DNA of 64,000 nt from positions 248,001 to 312,000 of the forward strand of contig NZ_CABPSA010000004.1 of NCBI RefSeq assembly GCF_902459615.1, written 5' to 3'. Shown in pieces: positions 30,461 through 40,106 of this stretch. Source of the DNA: Pandoraea commovens. Lineage in GTDB: Bacteria; Pseudomonadota; Gammaproteobacteria; Burkholderiales; Burkholderiaceae. Numbering within the stretch: position 1 is the stretch's first letter; every line of letters starts with the position of its first letter. The position numbers and the translations under genes were made by a program. Below the pieces are notes generated by a model that was not told the DNA's origin, did no database searches, and saw only the letters and a list, made by a program, of their open reading frames with translations.

Positions 30461-31681
30461 TTACCCCGCTTTTTTCCTTACGGCGCGCAACTTTCGCACG
30501 CCTTTCGCGTCGGGTCCAAGTAGCAGCCATCCCGAAGCATACCAATCGTACAGAATTTCAACGATTTCTTGGTCTTTTTGCTCGAAATTCGCACATTCTG
30601 CGGCATTCAGCTCGCGCTGGTCTGCAAGGGTTCGTAACGTAGAGCGCGCAGCGACAGGCACTTCAACTGGTTCGCCGTTGACGAAGTACCGGTTGCGTCG
30701 ATACAACAATTGCGTCTTCGGCGAGAGCGTCAGACCTCGTGCAGATACTTCGTGCACGAAGCGTGACGTCGAAAGCGGCTTCTCGGGCGGATCGAAGAAT
30801 ACGTGCGACTTCGGTTCGCTGAGCCAGCGTCCCAGGAAATCTTCGACTTCCTTTTGTCCCCAGCGCACGCGTTCGAGCTGCGAGATGAGTGTATCGATCA
30901 TCGCATCGGGCAGTGCGGCCGGATGTTTGACTGCGGGTTGCTTCGGATCCGCGTATCGACCAGCGAAATGACGCGCAAACGGCAGGTCGGCTGCGTTTTC
31001 CGCGAGGTAATACAGGAAGTTCTGAAGCATCTCCTGTTCGAGTGGCGCTCGGAATCCGATGGAGTACGTCATGCACTCGCCCTCGGCTATGCCATCGTGT
31101 GCGTAGCCCGGCGGCAAATACAGCATGTCGCCCGGCTCCAGTACCCATTCTTCTTCCGCTTCGAAGTTTTTCAGAATGCGCAGCGGTACGTCTTCCAGCC
31201 ATGTCGTGTCGCGTTGCGGTCCGATGCGCCAGCGTCGCTTGCCGTGCGCTTGCAGCAGAAACACGTCGTACGAATCGAGGTGCGGGCCGACCCCGCCGCC
31301 ATCGGTCGCGTAACTGATCATCACGTCGTCGAGACGCGCGTCGGGAATGAAGCGAAACTGTTGCATGAGGGCGTCGATGGCGGGCGCGTGAAGATTCACG
31401 CCCTGCACGAGAAGCGTCCATTGCTTGCGCGTGAGCGGCGGCAGATCGTCGATGTCGAACGGGCCGTGATCGAGTTGCCAGCGTTTGCGCGCATGGGTGA
31501 TGAGGCGGGATTCGACATCGTCCTGCGCAGCAAGGGCGAATAGCGCCTCGCGCGAAAGCGGTGCGGAAAAGCCCGGGATCGCCTGACGGATGAGCAACGG
31601 GCGCTTGTGCCAGTAGCGCTTCATGAAAGCATCGGGAGCGAGGCCGCCGAGCAACGGCAATGGAGAGCGAGAGGTCGTCAT
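30461..31681 (-). CDS. JmjC-type cupin, ribosomal protein L16 hydroxylase-like
   Basis: A 406-residue 2-oxoglutarate/Fe(II) oxygenase related to E. coli RoxA/YcfD, which hydroxylates an arginine of ribosomal protein uL16. The facial triad is His134 and Asp136 (GPHLDSYDVF) and His195 (PPGYAHDG). N-terminal PLPLLGGLAPDAFMKRYWHK matches the family start, so I chose the ATG at 31681. An in-frame ATG at 31705 adds eight residues and lies very close to the divergent promoter. The C-terminal half holds the dimerisation and winged-helix part (EVEDFLGRWLSEPK). Substrate assignment is by family. Confidence 0.88.
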   Translation of the reverse strand: MTTSRSPLPLLGGLAPDAFMKRYWHKRPLLIRQAIPGFSAPLSREALFALAAQDDVESRLITHARKRWQLDHGPFDIDDLPPLTRKQWTLLVQGVNLHAPAIDALMQQFRFIPDARLDDVMISYATDGGGVGPHLDSYDVFLLQAHGKRRWRIGPQRDTTWLEDVPLRILKNFEAEEEWVLEPGDMLYLPPGYAHDGIAEGECMTYSIGFRAPLEQEMLQNFLYYLAENAADLPFARHFAGRYADPKQPAVKHPAALPDAMIDTLISQLERVRWGQKEVEDFLGRWLSEPKSHVFFDPPEKPLSTSRFVHEVSARGLTLSPKTQLLYRRNRYFVNGEPVEVPVAARSTLRTLADQRELNAAECANFEQKDQEIVEILYDWYASGWLLLGPDAKGVRKLRAVRKKAG

Positions 31682-31716
31682 TCGTAGGAGCCGGGGCGCT
31701 GTCATACGGCTGCGCG

Positions 31717-31722
31717 TATAAT
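31717..31722 (+). promoter_or_regulatory. Candidate -10 element of the FKBP gene
   Basis: A perfect TATAAT lies 24 bases before the FKBP ATG at 31747. The reverse strand reads ATTATA, so the same site could also serve the divergent cupin gene. Confidence 0.4.
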
Positions 31723-31746
31723 GCGGGCTGTTTTTCGGAGAGTTTG

Positions 31747-32274
31747 ATGAAGATCGAAAAGAATACCGTCGTCTCGGTGACTTACAAGTTGTCGGACGCT
31801 CAGGGCAACCTGATCGAAGAAAGCGGCGCCGAGCCGATGGTCTATCTGCACGGCGGCTATGATGGCACGTTCCCCAAGATCGAGGAAGCGCTCGATGGTC
31901 AGGACGTCGGCTTTGAAACCCAACTGCAACTGGAACCGGCGGACGCCTTCGGCGACTACGATTCCGAGCTGATCAAGATCGAAGAGCGCGGCCGTTTCCC
32001 GGAACCGCTCGAAGTCGGCATGCAGTTCGAAGGCACGCCGGAAGATGGTGACGAAGAGGCCGACACGCTGATCTACACGGTGACCGACGTGGCCGACGAC
32101 AAGGTCGTACTCGACGGCAACCACCCGCTCGCGGGCATGGCACTGCGCTTCGAACTGAAGGTGACTGACGTGCGTCAGGCCACCGAAGAGGAAATCGAGC
32201 ACCAGCACGCGCACGGCGCATCGGGTCTCGAGATCGTCGACGAGGACGAAGACGACGCGCCCACGCTGCATTAA
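31747..32274 (+). CDS. FKBP-type peptidyl-prolyl isomerase, SlyD-like
   Basis: A 175-residue SlyD-like isomerase and chaperone. The ATG at 31747 gives MKIEKNTVVSVTYKLSDAQG. An FKBP domain carries an inserted IF chaperone flap (about residues 70-125) and the return strand NHPLAGMALRFELKV. The C-terminal tail has HQHAH and many acidic residues, which could bind nickel or other metals as SlyD does, though the Cys-rich tail of E. coli SlyD is absent. SlyD-like proteins help folding and metal insertion into hydrogenases. The product is cytoplasmic. Confidence 0.9.
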   Translation: MKIEKNTVVSVTYKLSDAQGNLIEESGAEPMVYLHGGYDGTFPKIEEALDGQDVGFETQLQLEPADAFGDYDSELIKIEERGRFPEPLEVGMQFEGTPEDGDEEADTLIYTVTDVADDKVVLDGNHPLAGMALRFELKVTDVRQATEEEIEHQHAHGASGLEIVDEDEDDAPTLH

Positions 32275-32333
32275 TCGCGGTACAAGCTGAGCGTCACCCG
32301 TGACGCGAAGCCCGCGAGCAGTATGAGCAAAAG

Positions 32334-32379
32334 CGCCGGACAGGTGCATCGTGAAATGCGATGCGCCTGTCCGGCGTTT
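32334..32379. terminator. Long hairpin terminator between convergent genes
   Basis: An 18-bp stem (32334-32351 with 32359-32376, one G-T pair) with a 7-base loop is followed by TTT on the plus strand and by CTTTTGC on the minus strand. It separates the FKBP gene from the convergent phosphoesterase-like gene. Confidence 0.75.
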
Positions 32380-32468
32380 GCATTTTCCGCACGCGTATTT
32401 GCGTTATGCGTGGTCGGGTAAGGCGAGCGGAAGCGTGGGCCTGATCCGAATCGGCGGCGCAAACTGCC

Positions 32469-33929
32469 TCAATTGCCATGCGTCGTGCTGCGAGACGTGG
32501 CTTTCGGGAGCATCGCGGGGCCGATCGGCATGACGCCTTGGTTCGGATCCAGGCTGATGACGGTATTGTTCGTCAGTCCCGAGGCCGGGTAGAGCACCGC
32601 ATAAGGCACGGAGGCGGGTGTTGCGGTGGGCGCGGTGGACGTTGATGCAGGTGTAGCCGACGGCGTCACATGGCCTGCGGGCGCAGGCCCGGGCACCGCA
32701 GCCGGTGCAAACACACCATTGCCTGTCGTCGCCCTTGCCGTGTCCGTCCCCGAGGCGGCACCTTGTGCTGCTGTCGCGCCGCTACTGCGCTGACTGCTGG
32801 CCGTTGGTGCGGCCGTGCTGTTCGGCGGCAGGAGTGCGCTCTCGAAGCGGAATAGCTGAGACGTCCGGGGATCGACGTGTACGCGCACCCATCGATTGCT
32901 CGTGGGGGACCCGAAGGTGCTGAGCTGCGTGAACGTCTTCACCGGTGCACCATGAGCGTCGTGCAAGGGTTGCGAGTGATGCATGGTTTTGCCGCTATCG
33001 ATCAGCAGAATCGGCCCTTTGAAGCGCGCTGCCAGGCGTTGCAACTGCGTGCGGAAATCCTTGTAGCCGTCGACGCCGCGACGTCCCGCACGATCCGAGA
33101 AGATGCCACCCAGCCCGCCGCGACGCGTGGGCTCGAACTCGGGGTCGGCCTGCGCGATGACGACCATGCCGAGCGCGTCCTTCTGCTGCGCGTAGACGAG
33201 CGCGTGTTGCAGCCAGACGCGCGTCGCGATCACCCGATCCTCATACTCGCCATTCCGTCCGCCTGCCGAGCGATAGTTATTGTTGTTGCCCGGAAGATTC
33301 ACGCCGACAAAAACCACGCCGCGATAAAACCACCGCACGTTCTCGTGATACTGCCGAAAGCGCGCCATGTCGCTCTGACGTGTGAGGTCGAATTGTGCGT
33401 AGCCGACAGGGCCGGGACCCAGTAGCGCGTCGTCGTCGAAGGCGTGATCGCGCAGGAAGTCGAGCCGCTCCACCGGGTTGTAGCTGCCGTCCGTTGCACG
33501 TTCGCAATCGGCCCAGTCGTTCGCGCCGGGCACGTAGATCATCGGCTTGGGAGAACTGGCCAGCAGGCTCAGACGCTGCGTGACGAGGTCGTCGCGGCAC
33601 GACTCCGAAACGCTTTTGAGATTGCCTGCGTGTACGACGAACGCGGCCGGGGTGTCGCCGATGCTCGCCAGCACACTGCGCGTGACGGGCACCTCGGTGT
33701 TATTAAATGGCGTATTGCCGAGCACCGCGAACTCGAACGGAGGCGGCTTGGCCGGTGCTTTCGGTTGTGTCTTCGCCGCGGTACGGGGCGACGCCTTCGC
33801 ACTGCCGGACGTCGCTGTCGCCGCCGTCGTCGATATCGGGCCAAGCGCCAGCGCCAACGTCACAAGACACGCGGCCAGCAGGCCGGTGCAGGTGTCATGC
33901 GTGACATGTGGGCGACGAAGGCTCGACAT
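32469..33929 (-). CDS. Exported metallophosphoesterase-like protein, probably degenerate
   Basis: A 486-residue protein in the same direction as mutS, 22 bases downstream of it. A signal peptide occupies about residues 13-37 and is followed by a Pro/Lys/Ala linker. The core resembles a calcineurin-like phosphoesterase (FEFAVLGNTPF, then HAGNLK, then YVPGANDWADC). The usual Asp-x-His, Gly-Asp and Gly-Asn-His-Asp ligands read Gly-Asn-Thr, Gly-Asn and Gly-Ala-Asn-Asp, so canonical two-metal catalysis is doubtful. About 90 residues near the C-terminus are Ala/Thr/Ser/Pro-rich and unstructured. It may be a pseudo-enzyme or a divergent family. It is likely periplasmic. I know of no named function. 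Confidence 0.7.
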   Translation of the reverse strand: MSSLRRPHVTHDTCTGLLAACLVTLALALGPISTTAATATSGSAKASPRTAAKTQPKAPAKPPPFEFAVLGNTPFNNTEVPVTRSVLASIGDTPAAFVVHAGNLKSVSESCRDDLVTQRLSLLASSPKPMIYVPGANDWADCERATDGSYNPVERLDFLRDHAFDDDALLGPGPVGYAQFDLTRQSDMARFRQYHENVRWFYRGVVFVGVNLPGNNNNYRSAGGRNGEYEDRVIATRVWLQHALVYAQQKDALGMVVIAQADPEFEPTRRGGLGGIFSDRAGRRGVDGYKDFRTQLQRLAARFKGPILLIDSGKTMHHSQPLHDAHGAPVKTFTQLSTFGSPTSNRWVRVHVDPRTSQLFRFESALLPPNSTAAPTASSQRSSGATAAQGAASGTDTARATTGNGVFAPAAVPGPAPAGHVTPSATPASTSTAPTATPASVPYAVLYPASGLTNNTVISLDPNQGVMPIGPAMLPKATSRSTTHGN

Positions 33930-33951
33930 ATGGGCGGGGGCGGGGGCGGCG

Positions 33952-36666
33952 TCAGTCGTGCGTGCGGCCGCGCATCAGGCCTCGCAGTTCATACAACAGA
34001 TCGAGCGCTTCGCGCGGACGCAGATCGTCCGGATCGATTTCCGCCAGACGTGCCAGAGCCGCTTCCGATGCAGGGTCGAGGGCAGGGGCGCTGTGCGCTC
34101 CTGCGCCGTTTGCGCCCGGTGCGATGGCATCGTCGTCCGCATCCTCTCCGATAGGCTCGACGGCCGCGCGCGGCGCAAACAGATCGAGTTGCGGCGCGGC
34201 GGGGTCGAGTGCCTGCTGCTCGAGCAGCGTGAGATGCTTGCGCGCCGCGCGAATGACCGGCATCGGTACGCCCGCGAGTTGCGCCACCTGCAAGCCGTAG
34301 CTCTGGCTTGCGGGGCCGTCCTGCACGGCGTGCAGGAATACGATCCCTTCGCCATGTTCTACCGCCGACAGGTGTACGTTCGCGCATTGCGGGAACTCGT
34401 CGGGCAATTGCGTCAGTTCGAAATAGTGCGTGGCGAAGAGGGTGTAGCAACGGTTGTGGCCGAGCAGGTGACGGGCGATGGCCCATGCGAGCGCGAGACC
34501 GTCGAAGGTCGACGTGCCGCGTCCGATTTCATCCATCAGCACCAGGCTTTGATCCGTCGCCGTATGCAAGATCGCCGCCGATTCGGTCATCTCGACCATG
34601 AACGTCGAGCGGCCGCCCGCAAGATCGTCCGACGCGCCGATACGCGTGAAGATCGCGTCGAGCGGCCCGAGTCGTACGGCTTCGGCAGGCACGTAGCAGC
34701 CGACGTACGCCAGCAGCGCGATCAATGCGGTCTGGCGCATGAACGTCGACTTACCGCCCATGTTCGGGCCGGTGATCAGCAGCAACCGACGCGGATCGCC
34801 CAGCGAGCAATCGTTCGCGATGAAACGCTCGACTTGCTGCTCGACGACAGGATGACGGCCCTGACGAATGTCGACCACACGGTCCTGTACCAGTTCAGGC
34901 TTCACCCAGCCGAGCGTTTCGGCGCGCTCGGCAAGCGACGCCAGCACGTCGAGCTGCGCGAGCGCCTGCGCAATGCGCTTGAACTCAGTGATATGCGGCA
35001 GCAGCGATTGCAGCAGCGCGTCGTAGAGCATCTTCTCGCGCGCGAGCGAGCGCTCCTGTGCCGACAGCGCCTTGTCCTCGAACGTCTTCAATTCCGGCGT
35101 GATGTAGCGCTCGGCGTTCTTGAGCGTCTGGCGACGGCGATAGTCGTCCGGCACCTTGTCAGTCTGACCGCGCGTGACTTCGATATAGAAGCCGTGCACC
35201 TTGTTGAACTCGACGCGCAGATTGTTGATGCCGGTGCGCGCGCGTTCGCGCGTTTCCAGATCGACGAGGAACTGGCCGCAGTTCTCGGAAATGTCGCGCA
35301 GCTCATCGAGATCGGCGTCGTGACCGCGCGCGATGACACCGCCGTCGCGCAGCATGGCCGCAGGCTCTTCGGCGACGGCGCTCGTCAGCAGCGCGAGCGC
35401 ATCGTCCGGAATCGCGAGGTCTTCGTGAAGGATCGCCAGCAGCGGCGAGCGCGCTTCGACCGCGCGCAAGGTGGTGTGCAACTCGGGCAACCTGCGCAGT
35501 GCATCGCGCAGGCTCGACAGATCGCGCGGACGCGCCGTCAGCAACGCCAGACGCGCGGTAATTCGCTCGACGTCAGCGACGTGACGCAGTTCGCTGTTGA
35601 GGGCGCGCCAGGTGCCGGGGCCTTCGAGCAGCGTTGCAATCGCCAGTTGACGCGACTGCGGCACCTGCTGATCGCGCATCGGGTGGTGCAGCCAGTGGCG
35701 CATCAGGCGGCTGCCCATCGTTGTGCCGCAGGTGTCGAGCAGCGAGAGCAGGGTGGGCGATTCGGTGCCGCGCAGCGTCTCCGTGAGCTCCAGATTACGG
35801 CGTGTGGCGGCGTCGAGGCCAATATAGGCCGCTTCTCGCTCCACGTTCAGACTTTGCACATGTCGCAGCGATTGACCTTGTGTTGCGGCTGCGTACTGCA
35901 ACAACGCACCTGCTGCGCCCAGCGCGGGATCGAGACCGTCGCAACCGAACGCCGTCAGGCTCGCAACACCCAGTTGGTCACGCAGTCGTTGCGTGCCTGC
36001 TGCGGTGTCGAAATGCCAGTCGGGCACGCGCGTCGTGGTGCCGAGCGAGAAGCTGCCGAAGGCTTCGACGGCGCTGTCGGGCACCAGCGTTTCCGCCGGA
36101 CGGATGCGTTCGAGTTCGCGCGGCAGTTTGTCGGCGGCCACTTCCATCAGGCGCAATTCGCCGCTGGCCAGCGACAGCCATGCCAGACCGGCCATGCGTT
36201 CGCTGGCGCGTCTCGCGGGCGGCATCTGCACGGCGAGCAGGTATTGATCGACCTTGTCGCTGAGCAGGGCGGCATCCGTGAGCGTGCCGGGGGTGACGAT
36301 GCGTACGACCTTGCGCTCGACCGGCCCCTTGGAGGTGGCCGGATCGCCGATCTGTTCGCAGATGGCGACGGATTCGCCGAGCTTGACCAGCTTGCCGAGG
36401 TATTGCTCGACGGCGTGGTGCGGCACGCCAGCCATGCGGATCGGCTGACCGCCGGATTGCCCACGGGCGGTGAGCGTGAGGTCGAGCAGACGCGCGGCCT
36501 TGGCGGCGTCGTCGTGGAAGAGTTCGTAGAAATCGCCCATGCGGTAGAACACCAGCATGTTCGGATGCTCGGCCTTGATGCGCGTGTACTGCTGCATCAT
36601 CGGCGTCATGGCGGGTGTTGCAGTGGCTGCGGCCGGTGCCGCGGGAGTCGCTTGGGTGCTCGTCAT
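33952..36666 (-). CDS. mutS: DNA mismatch repair protein MutS
   Basis: MutS recognises base mismatches and small loops and starts repair with MutL. The ATG at 36664-36666 gives 904 residues; a TTG 21 bases earlier is in frame but unlikely. The mismatch-binding Phe-x-Glu motif is Phe46 and Glu48 in GDFYELF. The C-terminal ATPase has Walker [16 protein letters not shown], Walker [21 protein letters not shown] and the late [10 protein letters not shown] segment. The C-terminal LYELRGLMR tail suggests the tetramer-forming end is kept. It is transcribed toward the phosphoesterase-like gene. Confidence 0.97.
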   Translation of the reverse strand: MTSTQATPAAPAAATATPAMTPMMQQYTRIKAEHPNMLVFYRMGDFYELFHDDAAKAARLLDLTLTARGQSGGQPIRMAGVPHHAVEQYLGKLVKLGESVAICEQIGDPATSKGPVERKVVRIVTPGTLTDAALLSDKVDQYLLAVQMPPARRASERMAGLAWLSLASGELRLMEVAADKLPRELERIRPAETLVPDSAVEAFGSFSLGTTTRVPDWHFDTAAGTQRLRDQLGVASLTAFGCDGLDPALGAAGALLQYAAATQGQSLRHVQSLNVEREAAYIGLDAATRRNLELTETLRGTESPTLLSLLDTCGTTMGSRLMRHWLHHPMRDQQVPQSRQLAIATLLEGPGTWRALNSELRHVADVERITARLALLTARPRDLSSLRDALRRLPELHTTLRAVEARSPLLAILHEDLAIPDDALALLTSAVAEEPAAMLRDGGVIARGHDADLDELRDISENCGQFLVDLETRERARTGINNLRVEFNKVHGFYIEVTRGQTDKVPDDYRRRQTLKNAERYITPELKTFEDKALSAQERSLAREKMLYDALLQSLLPHITEFKRIAQALAQLDVLASLAERAETLGWVKPELVQDRVVDIRQGRHPVVEQQVERFIANDCSLGDPRRLLLITGPNMGGKSTFMRQTALIALLAYVGCYVPAEAVRLGPLDAIFTRIGASDDLAGGRSTFMVEMTESAAILHTATDQSLVLMDEIGRGTSTFDGLALAWAIARHLLGHNRCYTLFATHYFELTQLPDEFPQCANVHLSAVEHGEGIVFLHAVQDGPASQSYGLQVAQLAGVPMPVIRAARKHLTLLEQQALDPAAPQLDLFAPRAAVEPIGEDADDDAIAPGANGAGAHSAPALDPASEAALARLAEIDPDDLRPREALDLLYELRGLMRGRTHD

Positions 36667-37000
36667 GAATGAATTCGGGTCGGGCAAGTCGGGTCACGAC
36701 GCGCGCCGGCGGGGATTTCCGCCCGGCGCATCTCTCGGTGAGTCGGCAGGACCAATTTCGTTTGTCCTGCCGATTTGCACCATCGTGGCGCGTTGGATGC
36801 GCAATTTTACGACGGGTTCGGGTTGCGCCGTTATCCATCCTCTATCGATGTCACGCATCGGCGCCGATGAGGATGTCGCGCGTAGGCGTCAATCCGGCGT
36901 CGAATATTTCTCAAGTTTCCCGAAAATGTGCCGTTTCGGGTGGTAATCTCTCGCAAAAATAAGCGAAAGCAAGACAAAAGCTACTCTCGTACGGGCCAGC
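36667..37000. other. 334-bp divergent region between mutS and the diguanylate cyclase gene
   Basis: No gene is supported here. The region contains the promoters of two divergent genes. A hairpin TCGGCAGGAC with GTCCTGCCGA (within 36743-36773) lies about 80 bases into the mutS leader and could be an RNA regulator or a protein site. TAATCT near 36943 may be the -10 of the cyclase gene. Confidence 0.45.
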
Positions 37001-38974
37001 ATGGTGAAGTCGTTGAAGGGACGGGTCGCAGCGGCGACAGCACTCGTCTCGATGATATTGATCGTCGGATTGGCCGTCGGGATCGAGTTTTTCGTCTATG
37101 GAGAGTTACGAAGCTCGATGCAGGCGCAGCTCGACACGCACGTCAAGCTCGCGGCCGATCAGCTCGACGACAAGCTGCGCGCCAAGTTCATCGAACTGCA
37201 CCGCATGGCGCGCAATATCGGCGACCCCGCCACCATGACGCCCGCGCAGTTCGAGACCTTCGTGGGTCTCTCGGTGTCGATGCCTGAGACGTTCAATACG
37301 ATCTTCGTTGCCGCGCCCGACGGTCATCTGTTCTACGACTCCACCTTCGCCGCGACCCCCATCAATATCGCCGACCGCGACTATTTCCGGCAGCTGCTGG
37401 CGGGCGCGCCGCAATCGGCGTCCAGCGTGATTGCGGGCAAGATCACCGCCTCACCGGGTATTGTTCTCGCGGTGCCGGTGACGAACGCACAGGGCAAGGT
37501 GATCGCCGTCGTCGGCGGCGCAGTCAATCTGTTGCGCCAGAACTTCATCGTCGATCTCGCCAGCAACCGTGTCGGCGAGACAGGGCGCTATTGCCTGATC
37601 ACGAACGAGAATCCGCCACGCTACGTCATTCAGGCGGACGTCACGAAGATTCTTACGCCCGTCGGCCCGGTGCAGACGATGTGCGGCGTGCGCGACCCCG
37701 GCTCGAACGACATCGTCCACATGCATCCGCTGGTGGCGCGTGCCCCGATGACGACAACCGGCTGGAACGTGGTGGCGGTGCTGCCCGGTGCGGAGGCATT
37801 CGATCCGATTTCTCGCGTTCGGCGTCAGGTGGTGTTGCTGGCCATCGCCGCGATCGGCCTCGCGGCGCTCGTGATGTGGTGGGTGGCGCGGCGCTTGCTG
37901 CGTCCCCTCGATACGTTGCGCGAGCTGGTCGAGCGTAGCGCCGGCGACATGCGCGCGGTGCAATCGCTGCCTGTGCAGCGTGCCGACGAAATCGGCGCGC
38001 TCGCGAACACGTTCCGCACCATGATGGAGCAACTGAGCGAACGCACGGAAGCGCTTGAGATCTCGCGTGAAGCGGCGCGCGCGAACGTGCGCCGGATGCA
38101 GGAGGTGGCGGACCGCGTGCCGTATCTCGTCGCGTTTCTGGATGGCGACGAACGGTTTGCCTTCGTGAACCGCGCATGCGAGGTGCGGCTGCGGCGTTCG
38201 CGAGACCGCATTCTTGGCGTGACGGCGCGCGAGTTGCTCGGGCCGTCGCTGTATCGCGAGTTCGCGCCACATCTCGCGCGCGCCTTCGCTGGCGAGGTGG
38301 CCACGTTTGTCTGGGACTTCGGTGAGGACTCGGCCTATCGATGCTTCGAAGTGAGCTATCAGCCGGAGTGGGCGACGCATAACGTGCTTGCCGGTGTTCA
38401 TGTGTTCGTGCGTGATATCACCGTCGAGCGCTCGAACGAGCGGCGTTGGCGTCGCGAGTCGCATACGGACCATCTGACGGGCCTGCTCAATCGCAAGGGC
38501 TTCGATCAGGCGTTGTCGGGGGCGGTGCGTCGCGCACGCGAAGGGGCGGGCGCACAGGCGCTGCTATTCGTCGATCTGGATCGCTTCAAGCTGGTCAACG
38601 ATACCTGGGGTCATTCGCTGGGCGACGAGTTGCTTCGGCGTCTCGCCAAGCGATTGCTCGCGAGCGTGCGCGAGGGGGATGTGATTGCCCGCTTCGGGGG
38701 CGACGAATTCGCCGTGATCATGCGCGACGTGCAGGACTTGCTCGACGTCGAGCGCGCGGCGATGGCCATTCTCGACGCAGCGTCGCGTCCGATGATGCTC
38801 TCGGTCGGCGAGGTGTCAGTGGGCGCTTGCGTCGGCGTGGCGATGGTCGCGCGCAACGAGGACAAGACACCCGTCATGCTGTTCGAAGCGGCCGATCGGG
38901 CCCTCTACGAAGCGAAGCACGGCGGTCGGGGGCGGTTCGTCCTCAGCCACGGCAACGCCGAACGCGCGCCATAA
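37001..38974 (+). CDS. Membrane diguanylate cyclase with sensor, HAMP, PAS and GGDEF domains
   Basis: A 657-residue inner-membrane signalling enzyme that makes cyclic di-GMP. Membrane helix 1 is at about residues 10-33, a periplasmic dCache-like sensor at about 35-275, helix 2 at about 277-297, a HAMP linker to about 350, a PAS domain at about 365-475, and a GGDEF domain to the end. The active site GGDEF is exact at residues 566-570. An RxxD inhibitory site (Arg557 to Asp560, REGD) sits five residues before it, so product feedback is likely. No EAL domain is present. The signal is unknown. A short LuxR-type regulator follows. Confidence 0.93.
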   Translation: MVKSLKGRVAAATALVSMILIVGLAVGIEFFVYGELRSSMQAQLDTHVKLAADQLDDKLRAKFIELHRMARNIGDPATMTPAQFETFVGLSVSMPETFNTIFVAAPDGHLFYDSTFAATPINIADRDYFRQLLAGAPQSASSVIAGKITASPGIVLAVPVTNAQGKVIAVVGGAVNLLRQNFIVDLASNRVGETGRYCLITNENPPRYVIQADVTKILTPVGPVQTMCGVRDPGSNDIVHMHPLVARAPMTTTGWNVVAVLPGAEAFDPISRVRRQVVLLAIAAIGLAALVMWWVARRLLRPLDTLRELVERSAGDMRAVQSLPVQRADEIGALANTFRTMMEQLSERTEALEISREAARANVRRMQEVADRVPYLVAFLDGDERFAFVNRACEVRLRRSRDRILGVTARELLGPSLYREFAPHLARAFAGEVATFVWDFGEDSAYRCFEVSYQPEWATHNVLAGVHVFVRDITVERSNERRWRRESHTDHLTGLLNRKGFDQALSGAVRRAREGAGAQALLFVDLDRFKLVNDTWGHSLGDELLRRLAKRLLASVREGDVIARFGGDEFAVIMRDVQDLLDVERAAMAILDAASRPMMLSVGEVSVGACVGVAMVARNEDKTPVMLFEAADRALYEAKHGGRGRFVLSHGNAERAP

Positions 38975-39006
38975 GCCGGTGCCATAGGCCGGTGCCATAG
39001 GTCGGC
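38968..39006 (+). repeat. Three tandem 13-bp repeats over the cyclase stop codon
   Basis: Copies at 38968-38980, 38981-38993 and 38994-39006 (core GCCATAGGCCGGT) include the TAA stop in the first copy. Changes in copy number would not alter the coding sequence, because the stop comes first. Confidence 0.8.
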
Positions 39007-39273
39007 GCCTGGGTGGGGGCTGTAAGCGGGCGCTCACTGGGGGTGGCGCGTCGTTGCGTCGACCGTTTCCTTGCGTTAGGCGCAGGCAATCGAAACTGCG
39101 TCAGCGATCATCTTCCCTGAAGTTACGAGCGTCGATTGTCTGACGCACAATGAGCGACGCCCGTCGTCGGCGATGTGCTCGGTGGTTGTTCGCGCCGCCG
39201 CTGTCGGTCGGGTGTGAGGATGTCTTCAGGAGGTTTCGAAAGTCTTCGAAAATCTTCGTCAAAGGAGGCGAGC

Positions 39274-39672
39274 ATGAAATTGGAAAGCGGACGAGGCCGT
39301 GCAGTCACGCGGGCGGCTTCCGACGCAGGGTGGCGCGACGCCGGCCGGACAGGCAAGGCGACTGGTGAGGGTGCGCGCCATGATCCGCCGCGGGCCTTGC
39401 ATCGTAGACCACGAACGCGTTCGGAGTCCGACGCGCGGGACAACGATGCGAGACATTGCAGTCTGTCGGTTCGTGAAAACGAAGTGTTTCATATGCTGGT
39501 CGACGGCCTGGCCGTCAACGAGGTCGCCCACGCGCTGCATCTGAGCGAGCGGACGGTCGCATCACACGTCGCCCATATTCTGGATAAGCTCGCGCTCGGC
39601 GACAGCGCGGAATTGATCGGCTACGCCATCCGGCACGGTCTGATCGATGAGGGGGGCGAGGGCGTCGCCTGA
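39274..39672 (+). CDS. Short LuxR/GerE-type DNA-binding protein
   Basis: A 132-residue protein started at the ATG at 39274, which has a near-perfect AAAGGAGG ribosome site 6 bases upstream; an in-frame start further upstream has none. Residues 1-62 are Arg-rich and low in structure. Residues 64-124 form a LuxR/GerE helix-turn-helix (LSVRENEVFHMLVDGLAVNE, then LHLSERTVASHVAHILDKL). No receiver or autoinducer domain is present, so this is a stand-alone regulator. The target genes are unknown. The diguanylate cyclase is 299 bases upstream and the quinone oxidoreductase gene lies downstream. Confidence 0.85.
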   Translation: MKLESGRGRAVTRAASDAGWRDAGRTGKATGEGARHDPPRALHRRPRTRSESDARDNDARHCSLSVRENEVFHMLVDGLAVNEVAHALHLSERTVASHVAHILDKLALGDSAELIGYAIRHGLIDEGGEGVA

Positions 39673-40106
39673 GGCGTATTCGGTGCGAAGCAGGTCCTCA
39701 CACGGCAAGTCAACCCGGCGCGTCGCGAACGGTCGTCATGAGCGTTGCGGCGCGCCCGTCAAATCGATGTCTGCGAAGTACTTCCCTTAGACCTTCCTTA
39801 CGCTTTCGTTCCGCTTACGTTGGGCTCGCACCGCCTTCCGTTCGTTCGACATTACCTCCCACGTCCCGATTAATTCGGAATCCCTTTGCCGATACGCTGC
39901 GCGTGCATTCGCGGCCGACGCGATTGTGCAGTCGGTGATATGGTGCAGGCTCAACAAAATTTTCACGGAGGGTGCGTGTCATGACGGACGAGCCGCGCGC
40001 GAAGCGTCGGTCCGAATGTCTGCGCGTCACCGTCGACATCCCAACAAGAAGGGGGCGGCGCTTTGCTTGCGTGGCGAGACCGCTCCAGAAATCGAGGACA
40101 GACACG
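39673..40106. other. 434-bp intergenic region before the quinone oxidoreductase gene
   Basis: I find no supportable gene. The in-frame extension of the oxidoreductase (from 39972) is Arg-rich and unlike a protein domain. GAGGA at 40094-40098 is the ribosome site for 40107. No clear promoter or terminator could be placed. Confidence 0.45.

Noticed and set aside
33547-36672. Open frame of 1,041 codons on the plus strand opposite mutS and its neighbour
   Set aside because: It lies fully antisense to mutS and the phosphoesterase-like gene, is rich in Arg, His and Gln, and shows no domain. High-GC third positions of real genes keep the opposite frame free of stops.
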